Origin: an uncultured Anaerolineae bacterium
GTDB taxonomy: Bacteria; Chloroflexota; Anaerolineae; Anaerolineales; Villigracilaceae
Assembly (NCBI GenBank): GCA_937120535.1
Contig: CAKZJX010000024.1
Location: forward strand, 1-52,682
Length of the DNA stretch: 52,682 nt
Direction: 5' to 3'
Part shown: one piece after another, positions 32,184 to 42,365 of the stretch
How positions within the stretch are numbered: position 1 is the stretch's first letter
How the letters are laid out: each line of letters begins with the position of its first letter
The notes under the pieces: generated by a model
What the model saw: only the letters and a program-made list of their open reading frames with translations
Database searches by the model: none
What the model was told of the DNA's origin: nothing
Program-made: the position numbers and the translations under genes

Positions 32184-33491
32184 ATGACGATCCAGGAACA
32201 GAAAGCGGTGGTTGTCGAGAAGCAGCGGGTGGTAGTGGATGGCGTGGACATCTCGGGACATTGGAACCGGATGTTCGAACAGCGCACGATTTTTGAGTAT
32301 ACGCCGGAGCAGATTGAGGCGATTGCCTCGATCGCAGGTGCTGAGTCGTTTGCGTATTGTTATCAGTGCGCTAAGTGTGTGCCGGTGTGTCCGGTGGATG
32401 TGGTGGGGAATTATGGCCCGCGCAAGTTGTATCGCTATGCCCAGACCGGCGTGAATTTGATGGAGTCGCCTGAACTCTGGTTGTGCACGACGTGTGCCAA
32501 TTGTCTGCGGGTTTGCCCCAAGGAAGTGAATATGGTGGAGATTATGCCGGCGGTGCGCGAGCAGGCGATTTTGCAGGGGAAGTTTGTGCCGCCGGAATTG
32601 CAGCAGGCGTTCGAGAATACGGCTAAGACAGGCAACCCACTCGGTCAGCCTCAACGGAAGCGGGACGCATGGATCGCTAAGGCCGACGTGCCAGTGCCGA
32701 TCATCAAGGACTTGGGCCGGCCTGTGGAGGTGTTGTGGTATGTGGGGTCGTATCCGTCGTATCACCCGCGCGGCGTCGACGCCGCCTGCGCCGCGGCCCG
32801 CATTTTCACTGCCTTGGGGATCGATTTTGCCATCTTGGGCAAGGAGGAGAAGGACGACGCCGATTCGCAACGGTTGGCCGGCGAGAAGGGCTTGTTTGAG
32901 ATGTTAGCGGAGTATAACATTGCTACGTTCAACAAGTATGAGTGGAAGGAGATGGTGGTCACCGGCCCGCATGAGTTGAACGCTTTCAAGAATATTTATC
33001 CGCGCTATGGGTTCAATCGGCCGGTGGTGCACTACACGACTTTCTTGGTGCGATATTTGGATCAGCTCAAGCCGTTGCTCAAGCATCCGGTGCGCAAGCG
33101 GGTCACGTATCACGATCCGTGTTATTTGGGCCGGCACAACGGCGAGTATGAGGCGCCGCGCCTCTTGTTGCAGGCCATTCCGGGGCTAGAGCTGGTGGAG
33201 ATGGGGCGCAACCGCCAGAACGGGTATTGTTGTGGCGGAGGCGGCGGGGGCATGTGGATGGACTCGTTCACCGCCAAGCATACCCGAATGCGCCTTTCGG
33301 AGAAGCGCGCCATGGAGGCGGCGTCCACCGGCGCTGAGGTGTTGGCTGTGGCTTGTCCGTTTGAAGTGTCGCGCTTTGAAGATGCGATGAAGTCGACCGG
33401 CAACGAGCATGTGGGGGTGTTGGATATTTTGGAGCTGCTCGATCGTTCGATGCGGGGCGAGGAAGCGGCTGAACATCCTCAGCCCAGCTAG
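32184..33491 (+). CDS. shdrB3: sHdrB3-like fused HdrC-HdrB subunit
   Basis: 435 residues. The N-terminal HdrC-like part has two [4Fe-4S] motifs: Cys59, 62, 65, 69 (CYQCAKCVPVCP) and Cys101, 104, 107, 111 (CTTCANCLRVCP). The C-terminal part has two CCG-type repeats. In the second, Cys313 (DPCYLGRHNGEYEAPR) and Cys349/350 (YCCGGGGGG) are intact, but the final CxxC reads CPFE. The first repeat has lost its cysteines (VGSYPSY, VTGPHELNAFK). It is clearly paralogous to the soluble half of the membrane protein at 35275-37362. ATG 32184 has AGGAGA. A 118-base gap precedes it. Confidence 0.85.
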   Translation: MTIQEQKAVVVEKQRVVVDGVDISGHWNRMFEQRTIFEYTPEQIEAIASIAGAESFAYCYQCAKCVPVCPVDVVGNYGPRKLYRYAQTGVNLMESPELWLCTTCANCLRVCPKEVNMVEIMPAVREQAILQGKFVPPELQQAFENTAKTGNPLGQPQRKRDAWIAKADVPVPIIKDLGRPVEVLWYVGSYPSYHPRGVDAACAAARIFTALGIDFAILGKEEKDDADSQRLAGEKGLFEMLAEYNIATFNKYEWKEMVVTGPHELNAFKNIYPRYGFNRPVVHYTTFLVRYLDQLKPLLKHPVRKRVTYHDPCYLGRHNGEYEAPRLLLQAIPGLELVEMGRNRQNGYCCGGGGGGMWMDSFTAKHTRMRLSEKRAMEAASTGAEVLAVACPFEVSRFEDAMKSTGNEHVGVLDILELLDRSMRGEEAAEHPQPS

Positions 33492-33523
33492 ATTGGCGCT
33501 ATTCCATTTTGGAGGAGGAAACG

Positions 33524-34279
33524 ATGAACATTGTGGTCGTGCTCAAGCATATTCCCAGCGTGGCCGATGAGCTTCCTGTGCGGGGAAACCAGGTAGATTT
33601 TGATTCGGTGGATTTTGTTCTGAACGAGTGGGATGAGCAATCGCTGGAACAGGCGGCGTTGATCAAAGAAGCCCTAGGCGGCACTGTCACTGCGATTGGC
33701 GTGGATGTGATCGGGGAATTGGATAATCTGTTGCATCTGGCCCTGGCGAAGGGGGCCGATCGGGCGGTGAAGATCGCCGCCGACGATGCGGGGGCTGATT
33801 CGCATCGGCAGGCCAAGTGGTTGAGCGAGGCGATTAGACCAATGGCTCCTGACCTGGTGTTGGTGGGGGTGCAGGCTTCGAATGATATTGATGGGCAGCT
33901 CGGGCCGTTGTTGGCTGCGTATCTCGACCTGCCGTATATCGGCGTGGTGAGCTCTATCGAGGTGCAGGATGGCACAGCGTTGATGAATAAGGAGTTTGCC
34001 GGCGGATTCGGTGCGCGGTATTCGGTGAGGCTGCCTTTTGTGGCCGGCGTTCAAGTTGCGCCTAAGCCGCCGCGTTATGCGCCGGTCAGCAAGATCCGCC
34101 AGATCGCCCAGACGGCGAAGATTGAGGTCCTGGAACCAAGCGGCGAGGCCGATTCGGGCCTGGTCTTCCGCAAGGTGGCGCCGCCGGTGGTCAGCGGACA
34201 TGCGGAGATGATTGAGGGCTCGCCCAAGGAGATCGCCGCCCGTTTGGTGGCGCTGTTGAAAGAGCGTGGTTTGGCCTAG
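33524..34279 (+). CDS. etfB: Electron transfer flavoprotein beta subunit
   Basis: 251 residues of EtfB. MNIVVVLKHIPSVADE and DFVLNEWDEQSLEQAALIKE are typical, and the nucleotide-binding segment VLVGVQASNDIDGQLGPLLA is clear. With EtfA it forms a flavoprotein dimer carrying electrons between dehydrogenases and a quinone reductase. Lying between the sHdr subunits and a membrane CCG protein, it probably carries sHdr electrons to the membrane instead of serving beta-oxidation. ATG 33524 has a strong GGAGGAGG site. Confidence 0.94.
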   Translation: MNIVVVLKHIPSVADELPVRGNQVDFDSVDFVLNEWDEQSLEQAALIKEALGGTVTAIGVDVIGELDNLLHLALAKGADRAVKIAADDAGADSHRQAKWLSEAIRPMAPDLVLVGVQASNDIDGQLGPLLAAYLDLPYIGVVSSIEVQDGTALMNKEFAGGFGARYSVRLPFVAGVQVAPKPPRYAPVSKIRQIAQTAKIEVLEPSGEADSGLVFRKVAPPVVSGHAEMIEGSPKEIAARLVALLKERGLA

Positions 34280-34302
34280 AACGGTTCAATGGAGGTGCGG
34301 GC

Positions 34303-35250
34303 ATGAGCAAGGATATTTTGGTGGTTGCAGAGCACTTTAATGGGAAGATCGCTGATGTGACGTTTGAAATGGTGGGGAAGGCGCGCGAGTTGGCCGCCGG
34401 CCTGGGCGGGAAGGTGGTCGCCCTGGTGATCGGGGCCGGCGTGGAGGCGAACGATCTCGCTTCCGATGCGACCTTACAGGTGAATGAGCCGGCCCTGACC
34501 GAGTTCAACCCCGAAGCCTATGCCCGAATCGTGGAAGCCGTGGTGCAAGAACAGGCGCCGCGCTTGGTGATGTTCGGCTGGACTTCAATGGGGATGGACC
34601 TGGCTGCTTGGCTTTCAGGACGCACGGGCGCCCCGTGTGCGGCCTATGTGCGCGATCTACGTTTGGAGAACGGAGGTCTCGTTATCAGTTGTCAGGCGTA
34701 TAACGGCAAGCTGATCGCCGAGGTGGAGCCTCAGGGCGAGATGACAATCGCGGCCTGCTTGGCTGGGTCGTTTCCGACCGAGGCCGGCCGCGGCGCTACG
34801 GCGGCAACCTCCATCCCTTCACCGATAGCGTTGGACTCGTTGAGAGTGCGATTCGTGGAAGCGATTCAGCCCCCGCCGGGAGACGTGGACATTACGACCC
34901 AGGCGAAGTTGGTGGCGGTTGGCCGCGGCATTGGCGGCAAGGAGAACATCGAACTGGCTGAGGAGTTGGCCGAAAAATTGGGGGCGGTGGTGGCCGCTTC
35001 GCGTCCAGTGGTGGATGCCGGCTGGTTGCCTCGCACCCGTCAGGTGGGCAAATCGGGCTTGAAAGTCAAGCCTAAGTTGTATCTGATGCTTGGCATTTCG
35101 GGCGCGCCAGAGCACCTGGAAGGGATGAAGGACGCCGAGTTGATCATCGCCATCAACACCGACAAGAAGGCGCCGATTTTCAACGTGGCCCACTATGGCG
35201 CAACGGCTGATCTGTTTGAAGTGGCCGAGGCGATGCTGGAGTTGTTGTAG
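34303..35250 (+). CDS. etfA: Electron transfer flavoprotein alpha subunit
   Basis: 315 residues of EtfA. The C-terminal FAD-binding domain is typical: LVAVGRGIGGKENIELAEEL, then the signature around ASRPVVDAGWLPRTRQVGKS and VKPKLYLMLGISGAPEHLEG, ending AIINTDKKAP-type residues (AINTDKKAPIFNVAHYG). The partner EtfB is 23 bases upstream. The pair next to sHdr genes is the feature that, from the literature as I remember it, distinguishes the Etf-linked (type II) sHdr loci. Confidence 0.94.
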   Translation: MSKDILVVAEHFNGKIADVTFEMVGKARELAAGLGGKVVALVIGAGVEANDLASDATLQVNEPALTEFNPEAYARIVEAVVQEQAPRLVMFGWTSMGMDLAAWLSGRTGAPCAAYVRDLRLENGGLVISCQAYNGKLIAEVEPQGEMTIAACLAGSFPTEAGRGATAATSIPSPIALDSLRVRFVEAIQPPPGDVDITTQAKLVAVGRGIGGKENIELAEELAEKLGAVVAASRPVVDAGWLPRTRQVGKSGLKVKPKLYLMLGISGAPEHLEGMKDAELIIAINTDKKAPIFNVAHYGATADLFEVAEAMLELL

Positions 35251-35274
35251 TCTCTCCAGACAAAGGAGGTTCTC

Positions 35275-37362
35275 TTGCTTAGCTCGATCGAGAAAGTTGT
35301 CTTTGTGATCGTCGCTCTGATTGCGCTGGGGGTTTCCTTCCACGGGTTTTGGATGATCGTGTTCACGGTTCGCCAAGGGCGCCCGGCGCCGGAGTTGAAG
35401 AACATCCCTGGCAGTTTGTTGCGAGCGGCTTGGCGCGTGCTCTTGCAGCAGACGATTTTCCGGGCCCGGCCGGCGCTTAGCGCCGTACACCTAGCCTTGT
35501 TCTTCGGCTTGATCACCTATGCTTTTGTGAATCTGTTTGATGTGCTGGAAGGTTTTGTGGCCGGCTTTGATCTGACCTACGGCGGCCGGCATATGACGGC
35601 GATCTTCTTGCCGTCTGGGGTGGTCAACGCTTTCAATTTGATCTCAGATCTGATGAGCGGCGCGCTGTTGGTGGCGATCGTCGTCTTCCTGGTGCGGCGC
35701 TTTGGGGTGCGCGATCGGCGTTTGCAGTTTCGCGAGCAGGTGCTTTTGCATCCCAAGGTCAGGGCCGGCGCCCAACATACCGACTCGCTGATCGTGGGTG
35801 TGTTTGTGATCATGCACGTCACGGCACACTTGCTGACCCAAGCCTTTCGCTTGACCGAAGGCCCCGATCCGTTCATGCCGCTGGCGAGCCTCTTGAATGC
35901 TTGGCTGGGGCCGTCGGAGGTGGGGATGCATGTGGCTTGGTGGGTCAGCCTGGGATGGGTGTTGTTCATCTTGGCTTACATCCCGCCCAGCAAGCACACT
36001 CACTTCTTCTTGGCGCCGATCAATTTGGGCCTAGCCAAACAGACGCCGCGCGGCCAACTCGACCCAGCCATCCCGCTCAAGGTGATCCAAGGCCAGACGT
36101 TTGAGCCAGGGGCCAAGCACATATACGACCTAGCGTGGACGCGCTTGCTCGATGCCTATGCCTGTGTGCAGTGCAACCGCTGCCAGGATGTTTGCCCGGC
36201 TCATGCCTACGGACGCCCACTCTCGCCGGCGGCGCTGGAAGTGAACAAGCGTTATCTGCTCAAAGATGCCACGTTTGGCGGCCGGCTCCAGGTGTTGCAA
36301 CAACCCTTGACCGAGACGGCGATCTCGCCCGAAGCGGTCTGGTCGTGCACCACCTGCTATGCGTGTGTGCGCGTCTGCCCGGTGGGCAACGAGCCGATGG
36401 CCGATATCGTGGACATCCGTCGTCGCTTGATCGTGGACGGCGCTCCGCTGGACAGCGGCGTGCAGAGCGCCTTGCAATCGCTGGCCACCAACGGCAACTG
36501 GATGGGCAAGAGCAAGCGGCTGCGTGGTCGCTGGGCTAAGGAGATGGACTTCCCGATCAAGAACGCTTTGGAGGAGCCAGTAGAGTATTTGTGGTTCGTC
36601 GGGGATACAGCGTCGTTTGATGAACGGGTGATCCCGAACACCAAGATGACCGCTCGGGTTTTCTATCAGGCCGGCCTGGATTTTGGCATCCTCTACCAGC
36701 ACGAGTCGAATGCCGGCAACGATGTGCGTCGGGTGGGCGAGGAAGGGTTGTTTGAGCAGTTGGTGGAACGGAACTTGCAGGTTTTCGGCCAGGCGCAGTT
36801 CCAACGGATTGTCACCACCGACCCGCACTCGCTGAACACGCTGAAGAACGAATATCCCCAGTTTGGGGGCGCCTTTGAAGTGAAGCATTATACAGCGGTC
36901 TTGGTGAAACTATTCGAGGAGGGACGATTGAAGGTGAAAAAGCCGCTCGATCACTACAAAGTCACCTTTCACGATCCGTGTTACCTGGGCCGCTACAACG
37001 GCGGGTTTGCCGCACCGCGCCGTCTGCTGAACCTGCTGGGGGTAGAGTTCCACGAGATGCCGCGCAATTGTGAGAACTCGTTCTGCTGCGGGGCCGGCGG
37101 CGGCCAAATCTGGATGAGTAAGGTGGCGCCCGGAGAACGGCCGGCCGAGAATCGCATTCGCGAAGCCTTGAGCACCCTGGAGAAATTCCCGAACGGCAAG
37201 AAGCAGTTGTTCATCGTCACTTGTCCGAAAGACATGATCATGTATTCCGACGCGGTCAAGACCACCGGCAGCGAGGGTCGCATCGAGGTGCGCGATCTGA
37301 TCCAACTGGTAGCCGAGGCGATCGGGATCGAAGAGGCGCAAGTGGTAGCCATAGCCGCTTGA
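35275..37362 (+). CDS. Membrane ETF:menaquinone oxidoreductase (EMO-like)
   Basis: 695 residues. The first 240 contain five membrane segments with histidines suited to b-type heme (His72, His181, His219 among them), a NarI/HdrE-like module. Two [4Fe-4S] motifs follow: Cys297, 300, 303, 307 (CVQCNRCQDVCP) and Cys358, 361, 364, 368 (CTTCYACVRVCP). The C-terminus has two CCG-type repeats, the second with CYLGRYNGG and FCCGAGGGQ. The first lacks cysteines (VTTDPHSLNTLK). This is the architecture of EMO proteins that accept electrons from EtfAB. TTG 35275 has AAAGGAGG. Confidence 0.86.
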   Translation: MLSSIEKVVFVIVALIALGVSFHGFWMIVFTVRQGRPAPELKNIPGSLLRAAWRVLLQQTIFRARPALSAVHLALFFGLITYAFVNLFDVLEGFVAGFDLTYGGRHMTAIFLPSGVVNAFNLISDLMSGALLVAIVVFLVRRFGVRDRRLQFREQVLLHPKVRAGAQHTDSLIVGVFVIMHVTAHLLTQAFRLTEGPDPFMPLASLLNAWLGPSEVGMHVAWWVSLGWVLFILAYIPPSKHTHFFLAPINLGLAKQTPRGQLDPAIPLKVIQGQTFEPGAKHIYDLAWTRLLDAYACVQCNRCQDVCPAHAYGRPLSPAALEVNKRYLLKDATFGGRLQVLQQPLTETAISPEAVWSCTTCYACVRVCPVGNEPMADIVDIRRRLIVDGAPLDSGVQSALQSLATNGNWMGKSKRLRGRWAKEMDFPIKNALEEPVEYLWFVGDTASFDERVIPNTKMTARVFYQAGLDFGILYQHESNAGNDVRRVGEEGLFEQLVERNLQVFGQAQFQRIVTTDPHSLNTLKNEYPQFGGAFEVKHYTAVLVKLFEEGRLKVKKPLDHYKVTFHDPCYLGRYNGGFAAPRRLLNLLGVEFHEMPRNCENSFCCGAGGGQIWMSKVAPGERPAENRIREALSTLEKFPNGKKQLFIVTCPKDMIMYSDAVKTTGSEGRIEVRDLIQLVAEAIGIEEAQVVAIAA

Positions 37363-37389
37363 GGCGTGTGTGGCGATGGATGAGCGGCG

Positions 37390-37689
37390 ATGACCGTCTG
37401 GACCTGTCCATATTGCGATGTGCAAGGCACGCGATCGGAAGTGCATTTGCACCTGGCCGAGCGCCATGGCGACCGCTTGGGCTTGCGGGTGGATGAATTC
37501 ACCGGCCACACGTTCTACGTCGTGATCTGTCCGCAATGCGGAGCGAGTTATGAACAGATCACCAAGAAAGCCCGCCGTGATCCGGCCTTTTTGGAAGAAT
37601 ATCAGCACGAAATTCGCATGGTGGTTTTCGACTTGCTGTTGTATCATTTGCAAGGGGAGCACGGACTCGGTTCGGGCGGCTCGGGTTGA
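37390..37689 (+). CDS. Small zinc-finger protein within the sHdr cluster
   Basis: 99 residues. The N-terminus is zinc-finger-like: CPYC followed by HLHLAERHGDR (Cys6, Cys9, then His pair). A second CPQC pair lies at about 48-51. The C-terminal half is helical with a Gly/Ser tail. No known family was recognised. It sits 27 bases after the EMO-like gene and 65 before the first lipoate-binding protein, so it is likely co-transcribed. It could be a structural or assembly factor, or a DNA- or RNA-binding regulator of the cluster. Confidence 0.65.
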   Translation: MTVWTCPYCDVQGTRSEVHLHLAERHGDRLGLRVDEFTGHTFYVVICPQCGASYEQITKKARRDPAFLEEYQHEIRMVVFDLLLYHLQGEHGLGSGGSG

Positions 37690-37754
37690 TGTTCTCGCTA
37701 TGGTAGGCGAACAGGCTAGCCCTAGCTCGTTAGATTTGCATCCTGGAGGAACCT

Positions 37755-38192
37755 ATGGCAATTGTGCGCGGTTGTACTATCCCTGAAGATCGCTACTACT
37801 GGGTGGAAAAGCATGTTTGGGCTTTGCCCGAGGCGGACGGCACGGTGAAGATCGGGATCACCGACGCGGCTCAGCGTCTAGCCAAGGGCATCGTCAATGC
37901 AACGCCGAAGGAAGCGGGACGAACGGTGCAGAAGGGCAAATCGGTCGGGACGTTGGAGAGCGGCAAGTGGGTCGGGCCGGTCACGTCTCCGATCAGCGGG
38001 GAGATCGTGGAGGTCAACGAAGTAATGAAGGCCAATCCCTCGCTCATCAACTCCGATCCCTACGGTCAGGGCTGGTTTGTGCGCATTCGGCCCAGCGACT
38101 GGGCCGGCGAGAGCGCCACCTTGCTGACCGGTGAAGCAGCGGTGGAGGCCTATCGGAAGGTGATGGAAGAACAGAACCTCAACTTTGAGTGA
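37755..38192 (+). CDS. lbpA: Lipoate-binding protein, GcvH-like (first LbpA)
   Basis: 145 residues of the GcvH fold. The lipoyl lysine is Lys71 in GTLESGKWVGPV, with the surrounding PVTSPISGEIVEVNE and SDPYGQGWFVRIRP conserved. The glycine cleavage H protein normally has ESVKA at this place; the SGKW/SAKW form is the one seen in the sHdr-associated LbpA proteins. There is no glycine cleavage gene (gcvT, gcvP) in the window. It would carry sulfur intermediates on dihydrolipoate. ATG 37755 follows a GGAGGAAC site. Confidence 0.88.
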   Translation: MAIVRGCTIPEDRYYWVEKHVWALPEADGTVKIGITDAAQRLAKGIVNATPKEAGRTVQKGKSVGTLESGKWVGPVTSPISGEIVEVNEVMKANPSLINSDPYGQGWFVRIRPSDWAGESATLLTGEAAVEAYRKVMEEQNLNFE

Positions 38193-38218
38193 TCGTCTCC
38201 TAGAAAGTCCGTTTGGCC

Positions 38219-38662
38219 ATGATCTATTACGGCTGCGACATCCCTGAAGATCTGTACTACGATGTGGAGCGTGATGTATGGATTCGCTTCGAGGGGGAGA
38301 TCGCCACTCTTGGAATGACCGATGTGGCCCAGACGCGCTGTGGCAAGATCGCTGCCATCCGCTTTCGGCCGGTAGGCAAGCAGGTGGCCCAGGGCAAGGC
38401 CCTAGCGACGATCGAATCGGCCAAGTGGGTTGGGCCTTTTCCGGCCCCCTTTGCGTGTGAGATTGTGGAGACCAACGAGGCGGCCTTTGAGAAGGACATC
38501 CTGATCGCCAACAAGGAGCCCTATAGCCAGGGATGGCTCGTTCGGGTTCGTCTGCTCAACCCAGAAGAGTGTCGCCATTTGGTCACCGGAGCATCAGCGG
38601 TGGCGGCCTATCGCGCGCGAATTGAAGCGCTGCAGGTGCGTTGTTTTCGTTGTGTAGAATGA
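38219..38662 (+). CDS. lbpA: Lipoate-binding protein, GcvH-like (second LbpA)
   Basis: 147 residues, a diverged tandem paralogue of the preceding gene. Shared are the GCDIPEDLYYD start, the lipoyl site Lys69 in ATIESAKWVGPF and NKEPYSQGWLVRVR. The first protein has GCTIPEDRYYW at the same point. An extra Cys (Cys41) and a CFRC tail are unlike the first copy. ATG 38219 was used; TTG 38213 in frame is possible. Two different carriers may serve two sulfur states or two partners. The ligase follows after 20 bases. Confidence 0.86.
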   Translation: MIYYGCDIPEDLYYDVERDVWIRFEGEIATLGMTDVAQTRCGKIAAIRFRPVGKQVAQGKALATIESAKWVGPFPAPFACEIVETNEAAFEKDILIANKEPYSQGWLVRVRLLNPEECRHLVTGASAVAAYRARIEALQVRCFRCVE

Positions 38663-38682
38663 CATTTCCTTATGGAGGAACT

Positions 38683-39768
38683 ATGGTGCGTGCTATTCGT
38701 ATGATCTACCTAGAAGGCGTTTCCCCGCTTCGCTCACAGACGATGTATCATGCTGTGGGCTATGCCATGAAGCCGGATACGCCTAACACCATCCTGCTGG
38801 TCTCGCCGAATGCGCCGTATGTGTGCATTGGCTATCATCAAGACCTGCAGAAAGAGGTGGATGTGGACTACTGCGCTGCCCACGGCTTGCCGGTGTACCG
38901 GCGCGAAGTCGGAGGGGGCGCCGTGTACCTGGACTCGGGCCAGTTGTTTACCCAGTGGATCTTCCATCGGGAAGACCTGCCGGTCTCGTTGGAGGACCGC
39001 TTCCGGCTCTACATTGACCCGATCGTGCAAACCTATCGCGCTTTGGGGATCGATGCCAATTATCGCCCGGTCAACGACATCCACGTCCAGGGCAAGAAGA
39101 TCGGCGGGACCGGCGCGGCCCAGATGGGAATAGCTGAGGTGTTGGTGGGCAGCTTGATGTTCACCTTCGATAAGAAAACCATGGCTCGAGTGCTCAAGGT
39201 GGCCTCGGAAAAAATGCGCGACAAAATCTTCGAGTCGCTCGAAGCCTATATGACCACCATGACCGAGCAGCTAGGCTATCTCCCCGATCGGACGATGGTC
39301 AAAGACCTGTACTTGCAGAAAGTATCCGAAGCGCTGGATGCCGAGATCGTCCCAGGCGAGTGGACAGCCGAAGAAGAGGCCATGGCTCAGGAGTTGGACG
39401 CTCGCTTTGTCTCCGAAGAGTGGTTGTATCAGAAGGGACGATTGCAGCCGCCGGCGGTGAAGATCCATGAAGATGTTTATCTGGTCGAATCGGCCTTCAA
39501 GGCGCCGGGGGGATTAATCCGCGTGGTGGCTCGCTTACACCGTGGGCGGATCGACGACCTCTCCTTCTCAGGCGACTTCACGTTGTTGCCGGCCTTTGCC
39601 CTGGGCGCCTTGGAGCAGGCGCTGCGCGGACAGGCCGCAACCCCCGAAACCTTGAAGAGTCGCATCGAGGAAGCCTACCAGCGCCTCCAGATTCAGTCGC
39701 CCGGCATGACTCCTAGCGATCTGGCAACCGCTGTCCTGAATGCTGTTGCCTCGTCGCCCTCGGCGTGA
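38683..39768 (+). CDS. Lipoate-protein ligase of the sHdr type (LplA plus C-terminal domain)
   Basis: 361 residues. The catalytic domain shows YRREVGGGAVYLDSGQLFTQ, the substrate-lysine region NDIHVQGKKIGGTGAAQ, and the C-terminal accessory domain (VESAFKAPGGLIRVVARLHR onwards) that contributes the small domain of LplA. Such ligases attach lipoate or octanoate to the lysine of LbpA, and dedicated sLpl copies are a known component of sHdr loci. The radical-SAM lipoyl synthases (LipS1/LipS2) that complete assembly in some of these organisms were not seen in this window. ATG 38683 has GGAGGAAC. Confidence 0.88.
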   Translation: MVRAIRMIYLEGVSPLRSQTMYHAVGYAMKPDTPNTILLVSPNAPYVCIGYHQDLQKEVDVDYCAAHGLPVYRREVGGGAVYLDSGQLFTQWIFHREDLPVSLEDRFRLYIDPIVQTYRALGIDANYRPVNDIHVQGKKIGGTGAAQMGIAEVLVGSLMFTFDKKTMARVLKVASEKMRDKIFESLEAYMTTMTEQLGYLPDRTMVKDLYLQKVSEALDAEIVPGEWTAEEEAMAQELDARFVSEEWLYQKGRLQPPAVKIHEDVYLVESAFKAPGGLIRVVARLHRGRIDDLSFSGDFTLLPAFALGALEQALRGQAATPETLKSRIEEAYQRLQIQSPGMTPSDLATAVLNAVASSPSA

Positions 39769-39792
39769 TCTGAGTGAGGGGAGGAGGGCAGG

Positions 39793-40620
39793 GTGTTTTC
39801 ACCGCAATTCTTGCATGGCAAATTGGCTTTGGTCACCGGCGCTTCGCGGGGGATCGGGAGGGGCATCGCCCTGGCCTTGGCCGAGGCCGGCGCCGATGTG
39901 ATCGTTCACTACGCTCGCAAAACCAGCTTGGCTCAAGAGGTGGTGGCCGAGATCGAGCGCCTCGGACGCCGCGCCTGGGCCCTGCGCGCCAACCTGGCCG
40001 ATCCCGAAAAGACCAACGCCATGTTGGACGAAGTGGAACGCACCTGGGGCGGATGTGATATTTTCGTGGCCAACGCCGCCAGTGGCGGGTTCCGTCCTAT
40101 CCTGGCTACCGAGGATAAGCACTGGGATTGGACGATGGAGGTCAACGCCCGGTCCATCCTGCGTTGCGTCCGGCGCCTGACGCCGTGGATGGAACGCCGC
40201 GGTTGGGGGCGCATCATCCCCATCACCAGCATCGGCGGGCAGCGCGTCTTGCCGAATTATGGGATCGTGGGCCTGTCCAAGGCCGTGGTGGATGCGCTCA
40301 CCCGTTACCTGGCTGTCGAACTGGCCCCCAAAGGCATTCGGGTGAATGCTGTCTCGCCGGGCGTGGTCGAGACCGATGTGTTGAACCAGATCGGCAAGGA
40401 TGTGCCGTCGCTGCTTGAGCATCTTCTACAGCGCACGCCGGCCCGGCGCTTGGTCACCCCGCGCCATGTCGGTCAGGTGGTGGTGTTCCTGTGCTCGGAG
40501 GCAGCCGACCTGATCGTCGGGCAGGTCCTTCAGGTGGATGGTGGGTACGGTTTGGTGATGGACGATGGCGGGGTGTCCGATCAAGCGAGGGCGTGGCTGG
40601 CCGGCGATTCGTCGCCCTGA
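39793..40620 (+). CDS. FabL-like enoyl-ACP reductase (SDR)
   Basis: 275 residues. The Rossmann start is LALVTGASRGIGRGIALALA. The catalytic pair is Tyr156 and Lys163 spaced by six (PNYGIVGLSKAVVDALTRYL), the Tyr-x6-Lys pattern of enoyl-ACP reductases and not the usual Tyr-x3-Lys of other SDRs. RYLAVELAPKGIRVNAVSPG and the Asp/Gly end (VLQVDGGYGLV) recall Bacillus FabL. It lies 24 bases after the lipoate-protein ligase. A role in making the octanoyl precursor, or an unrelated SDR use, are both possible. Start is GTG 39793 with GAGGAGGG. Confidence 0.78.
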   Translation: MFSPQFLHGKLALVTGASRGIGRGIALALAEAGADVIVHYARKTSLAQEVVAEIERLGRRAWALRANLADPEKTNAMLDEVERTWGGCDIFVANAASGGFRPILATEDKHWDWTMEVNARSILRCVRRLTPWMERRGWGRIIPITSIGGQRVLPNYGIVGLSKAVVDALTRYLAVELAPKGIRVNAVSPGVVETDVLNQIGKDVPSLLEHLLQRTPARRLVTPRHVGQVVVFLCSEAADLIVGQVLQVDGGYGLVMDDGGVSDQARAWLAGDSSP

Positions 40621-40665
40621 GCGCTTCTTCGACCGCGCAACTTCTATCGGTAGTTAGGTGTCGTT

Positions 40666-42336
<1,671 letters not shown>

Positions 42337-42365
42337 CCCCTTATCGATCAGGAAAGGAGTCCACG

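Noticed and set aside
31299-32870. A 523-codon minus-strand open frame opposite sHdrH and the fused C2-B2 gene
   Set aside because: Arg/Pro/Gly-rich, low-complexity translation with no motif. The opposite strand encodes recognisable proteins with cysteine motifs and ribosome sites. It is an antisense shadow of high-GC coding DNA.
28256-37362. Selenocysteine insertion in Hdr or Etf genes, given that selA is present
   Set aside because: All expected cysteine positions in the recognised Fe-S motifs are coded by TGC or TGT, and no in-frame TGA interrupts the genes.
37755-38662. Glycine cleavage H proteins
   Set aside because: The fold matches but gcvT and gcvP are absent, the lipoyl motif is SGKW/SAKW in place of the usual form, and the neighbours are sHdr genes.
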